From contig NZ_LT629696.1 in NCBI RefSeq assembly GCF_900100265.1, positions 1,798,001 to 1,862,000 of the forward strand: a stretch of DNA of 64,000 bases. The letters are read 5' to 3'. The position numbers were made by a program, and so were the translations under genes. Under the pieces are notes generated by a model. It did not search any database. It was not told the origin of the DNA and worked only from the letters and a program-made list of their open reading frames with translations. Every line of letters begins with the position of its first letter. Position 1 is the stretch's first letter. This DNA comes from Leifsonia sp. 466MF. GTDB lineage: Bacteria; Actinomycetota; Actinomycetes; Actinomycetales; Microbacteriaceae. Shown in pieces: positions 26,590 through 35,752 of the stretch.

Positions 26590-27254
26590 CAGGCGGACCG
26601 GACGGGGTGGAGCGCGCGCAGGTACTTCGCCGTGTAGCGGCGCTGGACCATCGCCAGTACCGGCGCGACAAGGCGGTAGAACGCGTTGGAGGGCCGCGAC
26701 AGCGCGCGGAGCACGAACCAGACCGTGCCGTCGTCGCGCTGCTCGACCAGGAACAGCTCCTCGCCGCTCTCGGGATGCCCGTGCAGCGTCCCGTAGGCGA
26801 ACCCGCGCCGGTGCGGCTCGTCAACGACGTAGACGACGCGGATGGGTGCGGACACCCGGAACGGGCCGAACGGGATCTTGAGCACAGCGGTCATGCCGTT
26901 GCGGACGAACGGAGTGCCGTCGTCGGCGAACACGTCCTCCTCCGGACGGTTCTCGCGCATGCGGACGGGCGTGCCGTCCGGACCGAACTCGACGCCCTCG
27001 TACTGGACGCCGGTTCCCTCGCGCACATCCGTCACCTGGATCCCGCTGCCCTTCTGCACGCCCCACGCCATGAGCGCAGTCGCCGCGGTCTCGAACCGCT
27101 CGTCCCCGCTGCCCAGCCGGACGCTGCGCTCCAGCGGCTTGTAGCCCTTCGGCGGGTAGTACAGCAGATCGGCCGCCTGGGTGCCGCCGACCGCCCCGTA
27201 CGTGACGGGTTGGTCGGTGAACGTCGAGCGGCGCATATATTCATCATCCGCCAT
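26589..27254 (-). CDS. DUF1990-family protein
   Basis: 221 residues, DUF1990 across most of the length: VTYGAVGGT, WGVQKGSGIQVTD, VVYVVDEPHRRGFAYGTLHGHPESGEELFLVEQRDDGTVWFVLRALSRPSN (read in pieces). Lipid-binding-like beta-rich fold, function unknown. The start may be the ATG at 27236 (MRRSTFTDQP), where homology begins, rather than 27254. Sits between lepA and hemW, presumably cotranscribed. Confidence 0.8.
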   Translation of the reverse strand: MADDEYMRRSTFTDQPVTYGAVGGTQAADLLYYPPKGYKPLERSVRLGSGDERFETAATALMAWGVQKGSGIQVTDVREGTGVQYEGVEFGPDGTPVRMRENRPEEDVFADDGTPFVRNGMTAVLKIPFGPFRVSAPIRVVYVVDEPHRRGFAYGTLHGHPESGEELFLVEQRDDGTVWFVLRALSRPSNAFYRLVAPVLAMVQRRYTAKYLRALHPVRSA

Positions 27255-27304
27255 GTCGAGCGGGTTCGCGAAACGGGGGTTCGCAGGCCGGAAGGTGCAG
27301 GCGA

Positions 27305-29155
27305 CTACTTCTTGTCCTTCTTCTCCGTGTCGCCGGAGAGTGCCGCGATGAAGGCCTCCTGGGGGACCTCGACGCGGCCCACCATCTTCATGCGCTTCTT
27401 GCCCTCCTTCTGCTTCTCGAGGAGCTTGCGCTTGCGGGTGATGTCACCGCCGTAGCACTTGGCCAGGACGTCCTTGCGCATCGCGCGGATGTTCTCGCGC
27501 GCGATGATGCGGGCGCCGATGGCGGCCTGGATGGGGACCTCGAACTGCTGGCGCGGGATCAGCTCGCGCAGGCGGGACGCCATCATCGTGCCGTAGGCGT
27601 AGGCCTTGTCGCGGTGGACGATGGCGCTGAACGCATCCACCGTCTCTCCCTGCAGCAGGATGTCGACCTTGACGAGGTCGGACTCCTGCTCGCCGAACGG
27701 CTCGTAGTCGAGGGAGGCGTAGCCGGCCGTCTTCGACTTCAGCTGATCGAAGAAGTCGAAGACGATCTCGCCGAGCGGCATCGTGTAGCGGATCTCGACG
27801 CGGTCCTCACCGAGGTACTCCATGCCGAGCAGCGAGCCGCGGCGGCTCTGGCAGAGCTCCATGATGACGCCGACGTAGTCCTTCGGCGCGAGGATGGCGG
27901 CCTTGACGACCGGCTCCTCCACCTTCTCGATCTTGCCGCCAGGGAACTCGCTCGGGTTGGTCACGGTGACGGTCTTCTTGTCCTCGGTCGTGACCTCGTA
28001 GATCACGCTCGGGGCGGTGGTGATGAGGTCGAGGCCGAACTCGCGGGACAGCCGCTCGGTGATGATCTCGAGATGCAGGAGGCCGAGGAAGCCGCAGCGG
28101 AAGCCGAAACCGAGAGCGACCGAGGTCTCCGGCTCGTAGACGAGCGCGGCGTCCGACAGCTTCAGCTTGTCGAGGGCCTCGCGCAGCTCCGGATAGTCGC
28201 TGCCGTCGATCGGGTAGAGGCCCGAGAACACCATGGGCTTCGGCTCGGTATAGCCGGGGAGCGCATCGGTGGCGGGCTTCGCGGCGGTCGTGATCGTGTC
28301 GCCGACCTTGGACTGGCGGACGTCCTTCACGCCGGTGATCAGGTAGCCGACCTCGCCGACGCCGAGACCCTTCGACGGGGTGGGTTCTGGAGCGGACACG
28401 CCGATCTCGAGGATCTCGTGGGTGGCGCGGGTCGACATCATCTGGATGCGCTCGCGCGGCTGGAGCTTGCCGTCCACCATGCGGACGTAGGTCACGACGC
28501 CGCGGTAGCTGTCGTAGACGGAGTCGAAGATCATCGCTCGGGCCGGGGCGTCTGCGTTGCCCACCGGGGCCGGGACCTCGGCGACGACGCGGTCGAGGAG
28601 GGCCTCGACGCCCATCCCTGTCTTGCCGGAGACGCGGAGAACGTCCTCGGGCTTCCCGCCGATGAGGCTCGCCAGCTCTTGCGCGTACTTGTCCGGGTCG
28701 GCCGCGGGCAGGTCGATCTTGTTGAGCACGGGCACGATCGTGAGATCGTTCTCCAGCGCCAGGTACAGGTTCGCGAGCGTCTGCGCCTCGATGCCCTGGG
28801 CGGCGTCGACGAGCAGGATGGCACCCTCGCACGCGGCGAGGGACCGGGAGACCTCGTAGGTGAAGTCGACGTGTCCCGGGGTGTCGATCATGTTCAGCGC
28901 GAAGGTGTCGCCGTCGACCTGCCACGGCATGCGGACGGCCTGGCTCTTGATCGTGATGCCGCGCTCACGCTCGATGTCCATGCGGTCGAGGTACTGGGCG
29001 CGCATGTCCCGGTCGGACACCACGCCGGTGATCTGCAGCATCCGGTCGGCCAGGGTCGACTTGCCGTGGTCGATGTGCGCGATGATGCAGAAATTGCGGA
29101 TGGAGGCCGGGTCGGTCGCGGCGGGCTCGAGGGCCTGAAGAGCTCGTGGTGACAT
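27305..29155 (-). CDS. lepA: elongation factor 4
   Basis: 616-residue translational GTPase LepA/EF4. G1 [15 protein letters not shown]3 [17 protein letters not shown]4 NKIDLP, followed by the EF-G-like domains II, III and V and the unique C-terminal domain ending [20 protein letters not shown]...QEAFIAAL. Complete. ATG at 29155 is chosen; the upstream frame is out of family. Supports ribosome function under stress. Confidence 0.97.
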   Translation of the reverse strand: MSPRALQALEPAATDPASIRNFCIIAHIDHGKSTLADRMLQITGVVSDRDMRAQYLDRMDIERERGITIKSQAVRMPWQVDGDTFALNMIDTPGHVDFTYEVSRSLAACEGAILLVDAAQGIEAQTLANLYLALENDLTIVPVLNKIDLPAADPDKYAQELASLIGGKPEDVLRVSGKTGMGVEALLDRVVAEVPAPVGNADAPARAMIFDSVYDSYRGVVTYVRMVDGKLQPRERIQMMSTRATHEILEIGVSAPEPTPSKGLGVGEVGYLITGVKDVRQSKVGDTITTAAKPATDALPGYTEPKPMVFSGLYPIDGSDYPELREALDKLKLSDAALVYEPETSVALGFGFRCGFLGLLHLEIITERLSREFGLDLITTAPSVIYEVTTEDKKTVTVTNPSEFPGGKIEKVEEPVVKAAILAPKDYVGVIMELCQSRRGSLLGMEYLGEDRVEIRYTMPLGEIVFDFFDQLKSKTAGYASLDYEPFGEQESDLVKVDILLQGETVDAFSAIVHRDKAYAYGTMMASRLRELIPRQQFEVPIQAAIGARIIARENIRAMRKDVLAKCYGGDITRKRKLLEKQKEGKKRMKMVGRVEVPQEAFIAALSGDTEKKDKK

Positions 29156-29227
29156 CGTCCGGCCATTCTCCCATGAACGTCCGGCCACCGGACGCACCGG
29201 TGACCGGACGCCCGGCGGGCCGCGTGC

Positions 29228-30448
29228 TCAGGCGAAGCGCTCGGAGCGCTCCACCACCTGCCCGCGGCCGTCCTCGAACCGGTAGACCTCCGTGCCGTTG
29301 ATGTAGACGCGCTCGGCGCGCGAGTTCACGTCCAGCGGATCGCCCGACCAGACGACGACGTCGCCGTCGAGGCCCGGCGTGAGCGAGCCGACGCGGTCGT
29401 CGAGGCGGAGGAAGGCGGCCGGGTTGACCGTGAGCGCCTCGAGCGCGGTCTGGCGCGGCAGGCCGTCCTTCACCGCGAGGGCCGCCTGGTACACGAGGAA
29501 GTTGATCGGGACGACCGGGTGGTCCGTGGTGATAGCGACACGGACTCCCGCCTTGGCCAGGGTCGCCAGATTGGCGATCGCCCGGTCGCGCAGCTCGACC
29601 TTGGACCGCGAGGTGAACATCGGGCCGAAGATGACCGGGATGTCGCGCTCGGCCAGCACGTCGGCGATCTTGTGCGCCTCCGTGCCGTGGTTGACCACCA
29701 GTCGGTAGCCGAACTCGTCGGCGAGGCGCAGCGCCGTGGCGATGTCGTCGTGGCGGTGGGTGTGCTGGTCCCAGGCGAGCTCGCCGTCGAGCACGCGCGC
29801 CAGGGTCTCCTTCGCCAGGTCGCGCTCGAACGGCTTGCCCTCGAGCTCGGCGTTCTCGCGCTGCACCCGGTAGTTCTGGGCGGCGACGAACGCCTCGCGG
29901 ATGATCATCGCGACCCCGAGCCGCGTGCTCGGCGTGGCGTTCTTCGCCCCGTAGACCCGTTTCGGGTTCTCTCCCAGAGCGGACTTGACGCTCACCGCCT
30001 CGTGGATCACCTGCTCGTCGATGATCCGGCCGCCCCAGGTCTTGATCGCGACGGTCTGACCGCCGATGGGGTTGCCCGACCCGGGCTTCACGACCACCGA
30101 GGTCACTCCGCCGGACAGGGCGTCGCGGAAGCCCTCGTCATCGATGTTGATGGCGTCGATGGCGCGCACCGCGGCCGTGTTCGGCGTTGTCATCTCGTTG
30201 GTGTCGTCGCCCGCGGGACCGTTCGCCTCCTCATGGATGCCCACGTGCCCGTGTGACTCGATGAACCCGGGCAGAACCCACTTGCCTGCCGCATCCACCA
30301 CCGTCGCGCCGTCCGGCACGGTGACATCTGACGCGGTTCCGACCGCTTCGATGACCCCGTCCGTGACGAGGACGACGCCGTTCTCGATCGGCTCCTGGGA
30401 GACGGGGACGACGTAACCGTTGACGATGGCGATGCTGGAGGTGGTCAT
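29228..30448 (-). CDS. amidohydrolase-superfamily protein (imidazolonepropionase-like)
   Basis: 406 residues. Composite beta domain first, then GFIESHGHVGIHEE with the metal HxH, KTWGG with the bridging-Lys region, DQHTHRHDDIATA and VVNHGTEAHKIADVL carrying the other His ligands, and VAITTDHPVVP with the catalytic Asp. Belongs to the metal-dependent amidohydrolases similar to imidazolonepropionase; the substrate cannot be inferred. Likely monocistronic: a TAGGCT box lies 6 nt before the ATG, divergent from the SDR gene. Confidence 0.87.
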   Translation of the reverse strand: MTTSSIAIVNGYVVPVSQEPIENGVVLVTDGVIEAVGTASDVTVPDGATVVDAAGKWVLPGFIESHGHVGIHEEANGPAGDDTNEMTTPNTAAVRAIDAINIDDEGFRDALSGGVTSVVVKPGSGNPIGGQTVAIKTWGGRIIDEQVIHEAVSVKSALGENPKRVYGAKNATPSTRLGVAMIIREAFVAAQNYRVQRENAELEGKPFERDLAKETLARVLDGELAWDQHTHRHDDIATALRLADEFGYRLVVNHGTEAHKIADVLAERDIPVIFGPMFTSRSKVELRDRAIANLATLAKAGVRVAITTDHPVVPINFLVYQAALAVKDGLPRQTALEALTVNPAAFLRLDDRVGSLTPGLDGDVVVWSGDPLDVNSRAERVYINGTEVYRFEDGRGQVVERSERFA

Positions 30449-30454
30449 GGAACG

Positions 30455-30460
30455 AGCCTA
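30455..30460 (-). promoter_or_regulatory. -10 box (TAGGCT) of amidohydrolase gene
   Basis: TAGGCT, 6 nt before the ATG at 30448; predicts a leaderless mRNA. Confidence 0.5.
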
Positions 30461-30526
30461 CGCGCGCCCTTCCGCCGGGCCGCGCCGAACAGCGGACCTG
30501 GGGAATGTTCGAAGGACGGTCGTGTT

Positions 30527-31417
30527 GTGGACGATATGAACATCCTGCTCACCGGCGCGACCGGCTTCATCGGATCCTCTGTCCTCCCCCGGCTCCTCGA
30601 CGAGGGCCACAGCGTCACAGCGCTCGTGCGCGACGACCAGAAGGCGGACGTCGTGCGGGCTGCCGGCGCGACAGCACTCGTGGGTGACGCGGCCGACGCC
30701 GCCCTGGTGGAGCGCGCGGCACGCGAGAGCGACGGCGTGATCCACCTGGCGTCGTCGAAGGATGTCGATGCGGTGCTCGTGCCGGCGGTCCTCGCCGGAC
30801 TCGCCGGGACCGGCAAGCCGTTCGTGCACACCGGAGGAATCTGGACGTACGGCGACAACGACGACATCACCGAGGAGTCGCCCGCGCAGCCGCCGGCGCT
30901 CACGGCATGGCGCGCAACGGCCGAGCAGCTCGTCCGTGACGCGGAGGGTGTGCGGGGCACCGTGGTCGTCCCGTCGATCGTCTACGGACACGGCAAGGGC
31001 CTCGCCAACGTGATCGTGGATGCGCCCCGCGGCTCCGGCACGGTACCCGCCCTCCGCCTGATCGGCGACGGATCGCAGCACTGGGCGACGGTGCATGTGG
31101 ACGACCTCGCCGCCCTATACGTGCTCGCACTGGAACAGGGCGCGGCCGGCGCGACGTACATCGCGGCGGGCGGGCAGAACCCGACCGTTCGGGAGCTCGG
31201 GGAGGCCGCCGCACAGGCGGCCGGGATCGCCGGAGGGGTCGCCGCCGAGTCGGTCGACGAGTCGCGCGGCCGCCTGGGCGAGGCGCTCACGGACGCGCTG
31301 CTGCTCGACCAGCAGGCGCGCGGAACCCGCCCGCGCATCGACCTGGGCTGGGAGCCGAACGGCCCGAGCCTGCTCGAGGAGCTGCTCGTCGGGTCCTACG
31401 CGCCGGCTCGCGTCTGA
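30527..31417 (+). CDS. NAD(P)-dependent epimerase/reductase, extended SDR
   Basis: About 296 residues, extended SDR fold: Rossmann motif LLTGATGFIGSSVLPRLL at 5-22, VIHLASSKD, HTGGIWTYGDN at the active-site strand, VVPSIVYGHGKG and a GDGSQHWATVHVDDLAALYVLA segment. The canonical YxxxK is modified, as in atypical SDRs of the NmrA-like/DUF1731 border. The GTG at 30527 or the ATG at 30536 can start it; the latter has the family N-terminus MNILLTGATG. Substrate unknown. Confidence 0.85.
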   Translation: MDDMNILLTGATGFIGSSVLPRLLDEGHSVTALVRDDQKADVVRAAGATALVGDAADAALVERAARESDGVIHLASSKDVDAVLVPAVLAGLAGTGKPFVHTGGIWTYGDNDDITEESPAQPPALTAWRATAEQLVRDAEGVRGTVVVPSIVYGHGKGLANVIVDAPRGSGTVPALRLIGDGSQHWATVHVDDLAALYVLALEQGAAGATYIAAGGQNPTVRELGEAAAQAAGIAGGVAAESVDESRGRLGEALTDALLLDQQARGTRPRIDLGWEPNGPSLLEELLVGSYAPARV

Positions 31418-31434
31418 CCGCGATCCGCACCGTT

Positions 31435-31464
31435 TTGCCGCTGGGCGGTCTGCGCTGGTAATGT
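31435..31464 (+). promoter_or_regulatory. rpsT promoter
   Basis: -35 TTGCCG (31435-31440) and -10 TAATGT (31459-31464), 18-bp spacing, giving an untranslated leader of about 95 nt before rpsT. In contrast to the leaderless genes nearby, this leader leaves room for autoregulation by S20. Confidence 0.65.
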
Positions 31465-31567
31465 TGTTTGTTGGCTTGCGCGTGGATGCGTCCGCACGAA
31501 ACGCCGCAAGGCGCCCTCTCCGCTGAGCGGCACATCCCTAACTCATCCAGAACGAAAGTGACCATTC

Positions 31568-31828
31568 GTGGCAAACATCAAGTCGCAGATCAAGCGCAAC
31601 CGCACCAACAAGAAGGCCCAGGAGCGCAACAAGGCCGTCAAGAGCGAGCTCAAGACCGCCATCCGCGCCACCCGTGAGGCCGTCACGTCGGGCGACAAGG
31701 ACAAGGCGACCGCGGCGCTGCGCGTCGCCGCCAAGAAGATCGACAAGGCGGCCAGCAAGGGCGTCATCCACAAGAACCAGGCGGCGAACCGCAAGTCGGC
31801 CATCGCCAAGCAGGTCGCCGCGCTCTAA
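31568..31828 (+). CDS. rpsT: 30S ribosomal protein S20
   Basis: 86 residues, highly basic: [28 protein letters not shown]... (in part) and the C-terminal [19 protein letters not shown], diagnostic of S20, which binds 16S rRNA early in 30S assembly. Own promoter upstream and strong hairpin downstream, so monocistronic. Confidence 0.98.
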   Translation: MANIKSQIKRNRTNKKAQERNKAVKSELKTAIRATREAVTSGDKDKATAALRVAAKKIDKAASKGVIHKNQAANRKSAIAKQVAAL

Positions 31829-31863
31829 GCGACGACCGCCAGCGGGACCTGTCCCGCGCCGCG

Positions 31864-31905
31864 AGAGAGCCCCCTCCTGGACTTCGGTCCGGGCGGGGGC
31901 TCTCT
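31864..31905 (+). terminator. rpsT terminator hairpin
   Basis: Perfect 11-bp stem AGAGAGCCCCC (31864-31874) / GGGGGCTCTCT (31895-31905), 35 bp after the rpsT stop. The intervening 20 nt contains a second small hairpin (GGAC-TTCG-GTCC), a very stable UUCG tetraloop. Confidence 0.8.
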
Positions 31906-31967
31906 GCATGTGCGGGCATGCGCAACAAACTGGCGTACTGGAGTCCGACGGGGGCGCGTGGTCAGCG

Positions 31968-33008
31968 TCAGCCGCGGCCGCGCGCGCTGATGATGCGGAT
32001 CATGCGCTCGAGCGCGAACACCGGATCGCGGCCGCCGCCCTTGACGTTGGCATCGGTCTCGGCGAGCAGTTCGATGCAGCGACCGAGCCCGTCCTCCGTC
32101 CAGCCCGCCAGGTCGCGGCGGGCGCGGTCGACCTGCCACGGCGCCAGGCCGAACTGCTGCGCCAGTTGACCGGAGCCGCCGCGTGCGCCGGAGATCTTGG
32201 CCATGGTGCGGATCTTGCTGGCGAAAGCGGCCACCATCGGGACGGGGTCGGCACCCGACGCAAGCGCGTGCCGCATGGTGACGAGAGCCTCGCCGTGCCG
32301 GCCGGCGATCGCGGCGTCGGCGACCTGGAAGGCGTTCGTCTCGACGCGACCTCCGTAGTACTTGTCGACGGTGGCCTCGGTGATCTGCTCTGACGAGTCG
32401 GACAGCAGCTGCTGGCAGGCGGCAGCCAGCTCGGCGAGGTCGTCGGAGAAGGCCGATGTGATCGCCCGCAATGCGCCCGGGGTCACCTTGCGACCGGCCG
32501 CTGCGAACTCGGCTTGAGCGAAGTCGTACTTTTCGGCGTCCTTCTTGAGCTCGGCGCAGACGATCTCGATTCCGCCGCCGGTACCGGAGCGGATCGCGTC
32601 GAGCAGCTTCTTGCCCCTGACGCCTCCCCCGTGGCGGAGGGTGACGACGGTGCCGTCGGCCGGAGATTCGAGGTAGGCGAGCATGTCCGAGAGGAACGCG
32701 TCGTTGAGCTTCTCGACGGCCTCCACACGGATCAGGCGCGGCTCGCCGAACAGGGAGGGGCTCGCGAGTGTGAGCAACTCGCCGGGGGCGTAGTCGCCCG
32801 CGTGGAGGTCGCTGATCTCGAGGCTGGGATCTTCGGCCTTGAGTGCGTCACGGAGCGTGCGGACGGCCCGGTCGGCGAGGAAGGCCTCCGCTCCGGTGAC
32901 GAGGACGATCGGCGCGGCACGCACCTGGTTCCAGGGAAGCTGCGGGATCGCGCTCGTGGCGGCACGCGTCTTGCCCGCACCGGTTCTGCTGCTGCTTCGG
33001 GTGGCCAC
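31968..33008 (-). CDS. holA: DNA polymerase III subunit delta
   Basis: 346 residues. Clamp-loader delta: PIVLVTGAEAFLADRAVRTLRDAL (degenerate nucleotide-binding region, about 32-55), LTLASPSLFGEPRLIRVE, VVTLRHGGGVRGKKLLD, domain III with FQVADAAIAGRHGEALVTMRHAL and the C-terminal GLGRCIELLAETDANVKGGGRDP. The GTG at 33008 follows GAGGAGGAAT. The comEC frame continues 277 bp into this gene. Confidence 0.95.
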   Translation of the reverse strand: MATRSSSRTGAGKTRAATSAIPQLPWNQVRAAPIVLVTGAEAFLADRAVRTLRDALKAEDPSLEISDLHAGDYAPGELLTLASPSLFGEPRLIRVEAVEKLNDAFLSDMLAYLESPADGTVVTLRHGGGVRGKKLLDAIRSGTGGGIEIVCAELKKDAEKYDFAQAEFAAAGRKVTPGALRAITSAFSDDLAELAAACQQLLSDSSEQITEATVDKYYGGRVETNAFQVADAAIAGRHGEALVTMRHALASGADPVPMVAAFASKIRTMAKISGARGGSGQLAQQFGLAPWQVDRARRDLAGWTEDGLGRCIELLAETDANVKGGGRDPVFALERMIRIISARGRG

Positions 33009-35404
33009 ATTCCTCCTCGTCCGTATCCAGGATACGGGCGGCCACTGTCAGTGCTGTCCGGCGTGCGTTCACTCCAGAGCCGCACCGCCGGACCCGTGCG
33101 GGCCGGGGACGTCGCCGACACCAGGAGCATCCCCTGCTCGTCGGTGCGAGCGACGGCCGTTCCGCTGTCTGCCAGTATCCGGAGCGCGGACGCCGTCGGA
33201 TGCCCGTAGCCGTTGCGGACGCCGACCGACACCAGCCCCAGCCTGGCGTGAAGCCGACGGTAGAGGTCCGGACTCTGGTCCGCGGATCCGTGGTGCGCGA
33301 CCTTCACGACATCCACCGGGTGCACCGCGCCGGCCGCGATGAGCGCATCCTGCGCTTCCTCGCCGAGGTCGCCCAGGAAGACCGTACGGAGGCCGCGGCC
33401 GTCGGTCTCCAGCGTGATGCTTCCCGCATTGCCTGTGTCCTCCTGGCCGCCTGTGGGCTGCGCCGGCGGCCAGAGCACGCGCCAGCTCACGCCTCCTAGC
33501 CGTCCCGACAGTCCTGCGTAGCCGTGCTCGGTCGGCACTCCCGCCGCCCGGAGGATCGTGAGCGTGCGCTCGTCGGCATCGCGCACCGGGCGCTGAACGA
33601 TCGCGTGCTCGACGCGACCGGCCACAGCGGACAGCCCGCCGACGTGGTCGGCATCGAAGTGGCTCAGCACGAGGAGGTCGATGCGGGAGATGCCCAGGCG
33701 GTCGAGACATGCCGCCGCGGGCTCCGGCTCCCGCCCGACATCGATCATGGCGACGGCGTCGCCGTCGCGGATCAGTAGGGCGTCCCCTTGGCCGACGTCG
33801 CAGGCGGCGAGCTGCCAATCGGGCGGAAGTGCGAGCGCGCGCCCGACGAGCCCCCCGCCTAGCGTCGCGAGGTAGACCACCGCTCCCCCGCACAGGGCGA
33901 CGATGGCGACGATCGAGACGACCCGGGAGGAGTTCCGCCCGAGGACGATCACGGCGACCGCGACGAGGACCGCCGCACTCAACAGCACTCCGATCAGACC
34001 CGGCGCCCACGGCGCCGCGACACCAGGAAGCCGGCTCGTGAACACCGCGACCTGGGCGATCCAGGCAGAAGGCAGCCACGCTATCCAGATCACCGCCTGA
34101 CCGAGTCCTGGCGTCAGCGGAAGCAACGCGCACGCGATGCAGCCGAGCATCGTGGCCACCGGTGCCGCCGGCTCGGCGAGCAGGTTCGCCGGCACCCCGT
34201 ACAGCGGCAGCGTCGGCGCGAGCAGGAGCAGCACCGGCTGGCAGGCGAGCTGGGCGGCCGTGGGGACCGCCACGGCGATGGCCAGCGACTGCGGCATCCA
34301 GCGGGTGAAGAGTCGGCTCAACGGTCCCGCGAGGACCAGCAGCCCAGCCGTGGCGAGGACCGACAGCACGAAGCCGTGGTCGCGCGCCAGCCAGGGATCG
34401 TGGACCAACAGAACGACCATCGCGAGAGCGAGGGAAGGAATGCCGTCCGCGGGCCGGCCGCGCGCCAATCCGATCAGCAGCACCGCCGCCATGACAGCCG
34501 CCCGGATGACGCTCGCTCCCGGTCCGACCAGCGCAACGAAGGCCGCCAAGGCTGCGGCGGCTGCCAGGATGCGCGAGCGGCGTCCGAACCCCGCCAGACG
34601 TGCGAGGCCGAAGACCAGGGCGATGACGAGAGCGCAGTTGGCACCCGAGACGGCCGTGAGGTGGCTGAGCGATGCCGCCTTCATCGCCTCGTCGAGGTCG
34701 ACCGACACAGCGGTCTCGTCACCGATCGCGAGTCCGGGGAGCAGCGCGCCGCCGTCACCCGGTGTCGACGCCGCGGCTCGCGCGAAGGTCTCGCGCGCGG
34801 ACGCCGCCCAGCCGAGCCACGGCGGCGGAGCAGCGGCCACGGCCACGTCGTCGCGCACGCTGACCGTGTATGTCGTCGGCTCTCCCGGCTCCTCACGCCG
34901 GACGGTGCCGTGGACGCGGACGACAGCTCCGAACGCGCAAGCACGGGCGTCGTGCTCGCTCGCGCCGAACAACACCGACACCGGGATAGACGCCCCTCCG
35001 CCCTCCGTCCGGCCGCGCAGACTCCAGCGTGCGCCCCCGTCGAATCCTGCGGCGACCCGCTGCGGGGTCCGCTCGACCCGCACCAGGATCGAGACCACCT
35101 CCGACTCCGACACCGCGGATTCGAGTCCCGGGGACTGCCGTGACGGCGTCTGCGCGGTAACCGCGACGGCACCGACGGCCACCCCGACGAGCGCCAACGC
35201 GACGAGAGGAAGTCCACCACGCGAGGAGCGCGCCGACGACCGACGTGGAGGACCGACCGCCAACCGGACACGCCATGCGAGAACACCGATGGCGATCGCG
35301 CTGGACGCGAGAGCGACGACCAGGGCGAGCTCCGGTACGCCGATGAGCACCGCTACCGCGATCCAGAGCGCACACGCGGGCAGGGCGAGCCGCAGATCAG
35401 GCAT
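32732..35404 (-). CDS. comEC: DNA-uptake channel ComEC, C-terminus running into holA
   Basis: 890 residues as read. N-terminal hydrophobic helices, then the Competence domain (AIGDETAVSVDLDEAMKAASLSHLTAVSGANCAL... in part, about 220-500) and a metallo-beta-lactamase domain (LSHFDADHVGGL near 595 and VAHHGS near 710). It forms the channel that takes single-stranded DNA into the cytoplasm. Family homology stops near residue 780 (AVRLWSER); the last 110 residues are Arg/Ser/Pro-rich and are holA read in another frame. A TGA in the +1 frame sits exactly at the expected end, so a frameshift, real or from sequencing, is likely. Confidence 0.88.
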   Translation of the reverse strand: MPDLRLALPACALWIAVAVLIGVPELALVVALASSAIAIGVLAWRVRLAVGPPRRSSARSSRGGLPLVALALVGVAVGAVAVTAQTPSRQSPGLESAVSESEVVSILVRVERTPQRVAAGFDGGARWSLRGRTEGGGASIPVSVLFGASEHDARACAFGAVVRVHGTVRREEPGEPTTYTVSVRDDVAVAAAPPPWLGWAASARETFARAAASTPGDGGALLPGLAIGDETAVSVDLDEAMKAASLSHLTAVSGANCALVIALVFGLARLAGFGRRSRILAAAAALAAFVALVGPGASVIRAAVMAAVLLIGLARGRPADGIPSLALAMVVLLVHDPWLARDHGFVLSVLATAGLLVLAGPLSRLFTRWMPQSLAIAVAVPTAAQLACQPVLLLLAPTLPLYGVPANLLAEPAAPVATMLGCIACALLPLTPGLGQAVIWIAWLPSAWIAQVAVFTSRLPGVAAPWAPGLIGVLLSAAVLVAVAVIVLGRNSSRVVSIVAIVALCGGAVVYLATLGGGLVGRALALPPDWQLAACDVGQGDALLIRDGDAVAMIDVGREPEPAAACLDRLGISRIDLLVLSHFDADHVGGLSAVAGRVEHAIVQRPVRDADERTLTILRAAGVPTEHGYAGLSGRLGGVSWRVLWPPAQPTGGQEDTGNAGSITLETDGRGLRTVFLGDLGEEAQDALIAAGAVHPVDVVKVAHHGSADQSPDLYRRLHARLGLVSVGVRNGYGHPTASALRILADSGTAVARTDEQGMLLVSATSPARTGPAVRLWSERTPDSTDSGRPYPGYGRGGMWPPEAAAEPVRARRVPPRARSRSFPGTRCVPRRSSSSPERRPSSPTGPSARSVTHSRPKIPASRSATSTRATTPPASCSHSRAPPCSASRA
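33021..33037. promoter_or_regulatory. 17-bp perfect dyad upstream of holA
   Basis: CCGTATCC-A-GGATACGG, 13 bp upstream of the holA GTG. With a 1-nt centre it suits a dimeric protein-binding site more than a hairpin. Confidence 0.45.
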
Positions 35405-35510
35405 CGGACGACTTCTCGCCGCCCACGATCAACCGAACCAACCCGGTTGCGGCGACGTCTGGTGCGGAAGCGCCGCGGGGCCGGGAAAGGGAGTCAGATG
35501 GGTGTCGCAT
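35397..35510 (-). CDS. 37-residue ORF coupled to comEC, starting like comEA
   Basis: ATG at 35510, MRHPSDSLSRPRGASAPD..., stop at 35397-35399, which lies inside comEC (8-nt overlap), so it could couple translation into comEC. It is preceded by a TAGCGT box 6 nt upstream. The start region is nearly identical to that of comEA (37405-37441). It may be a decayed remnant of a second comEA start rather than a functional gene. Confidence 0.4.
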   Translation of the reverse strand: MRHPSDSLSRPRGASAPDVAATGLVRLIVGGEKSSDA

Positions 35511-35516
35511 CCCTTC

Positions 35517-35522
35517 ACGCTA
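35517..35522 (-). promoter_or_regulatory. -10 box (TAGCGT) upstream of comEC
   Basis: TAGCGT-GAAGGG-ATG, near-copy of the comEA promoter TAGCGT-GAGGGG-ATG. Would supply transcription of comEC now that it is separated from comEA. Confidence 0.45.
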
Positions 35523-35752
35523 GGAACCGACTGAGGTGCTCCAGCCCGACGACCACTGATCAGTGGATAACTGCCAGAGCCATCGGAGTGTGGACGATAC
35601 AGCCGCTAAGTGTGCGTGAACGAGAACATCACACCGTCATCGATCGGCCCCACACCTCGGACGCTGTGCTCGGGAGTGAGCATATTCGGGTCGTCGATGC
35701 GACGCTCCCGCCACACGCGCTTGCTACGCTGACGACGACACAGGGAGGACCA
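35523..35752. other. intergenic region upstream of DUF1444-like gene
   Basis: No gene is seen. It has lower GC than the neighbours, and contains the perfect 14-bp palindrome CCACTGATCAGTGG (35553-35566) and a TACGCT hexamer 21 bp before the plus-strand TTG that may be its -10. Confidence 0.5.

Noticed and set aside
33069..34133. Minus-strand ORF inside comEC
   Set aside because: Arg/Gly-rich frame overlapping the comEC metallo-beta-lactamase domain; only its stop is relevant, as the likely intended comEC end.
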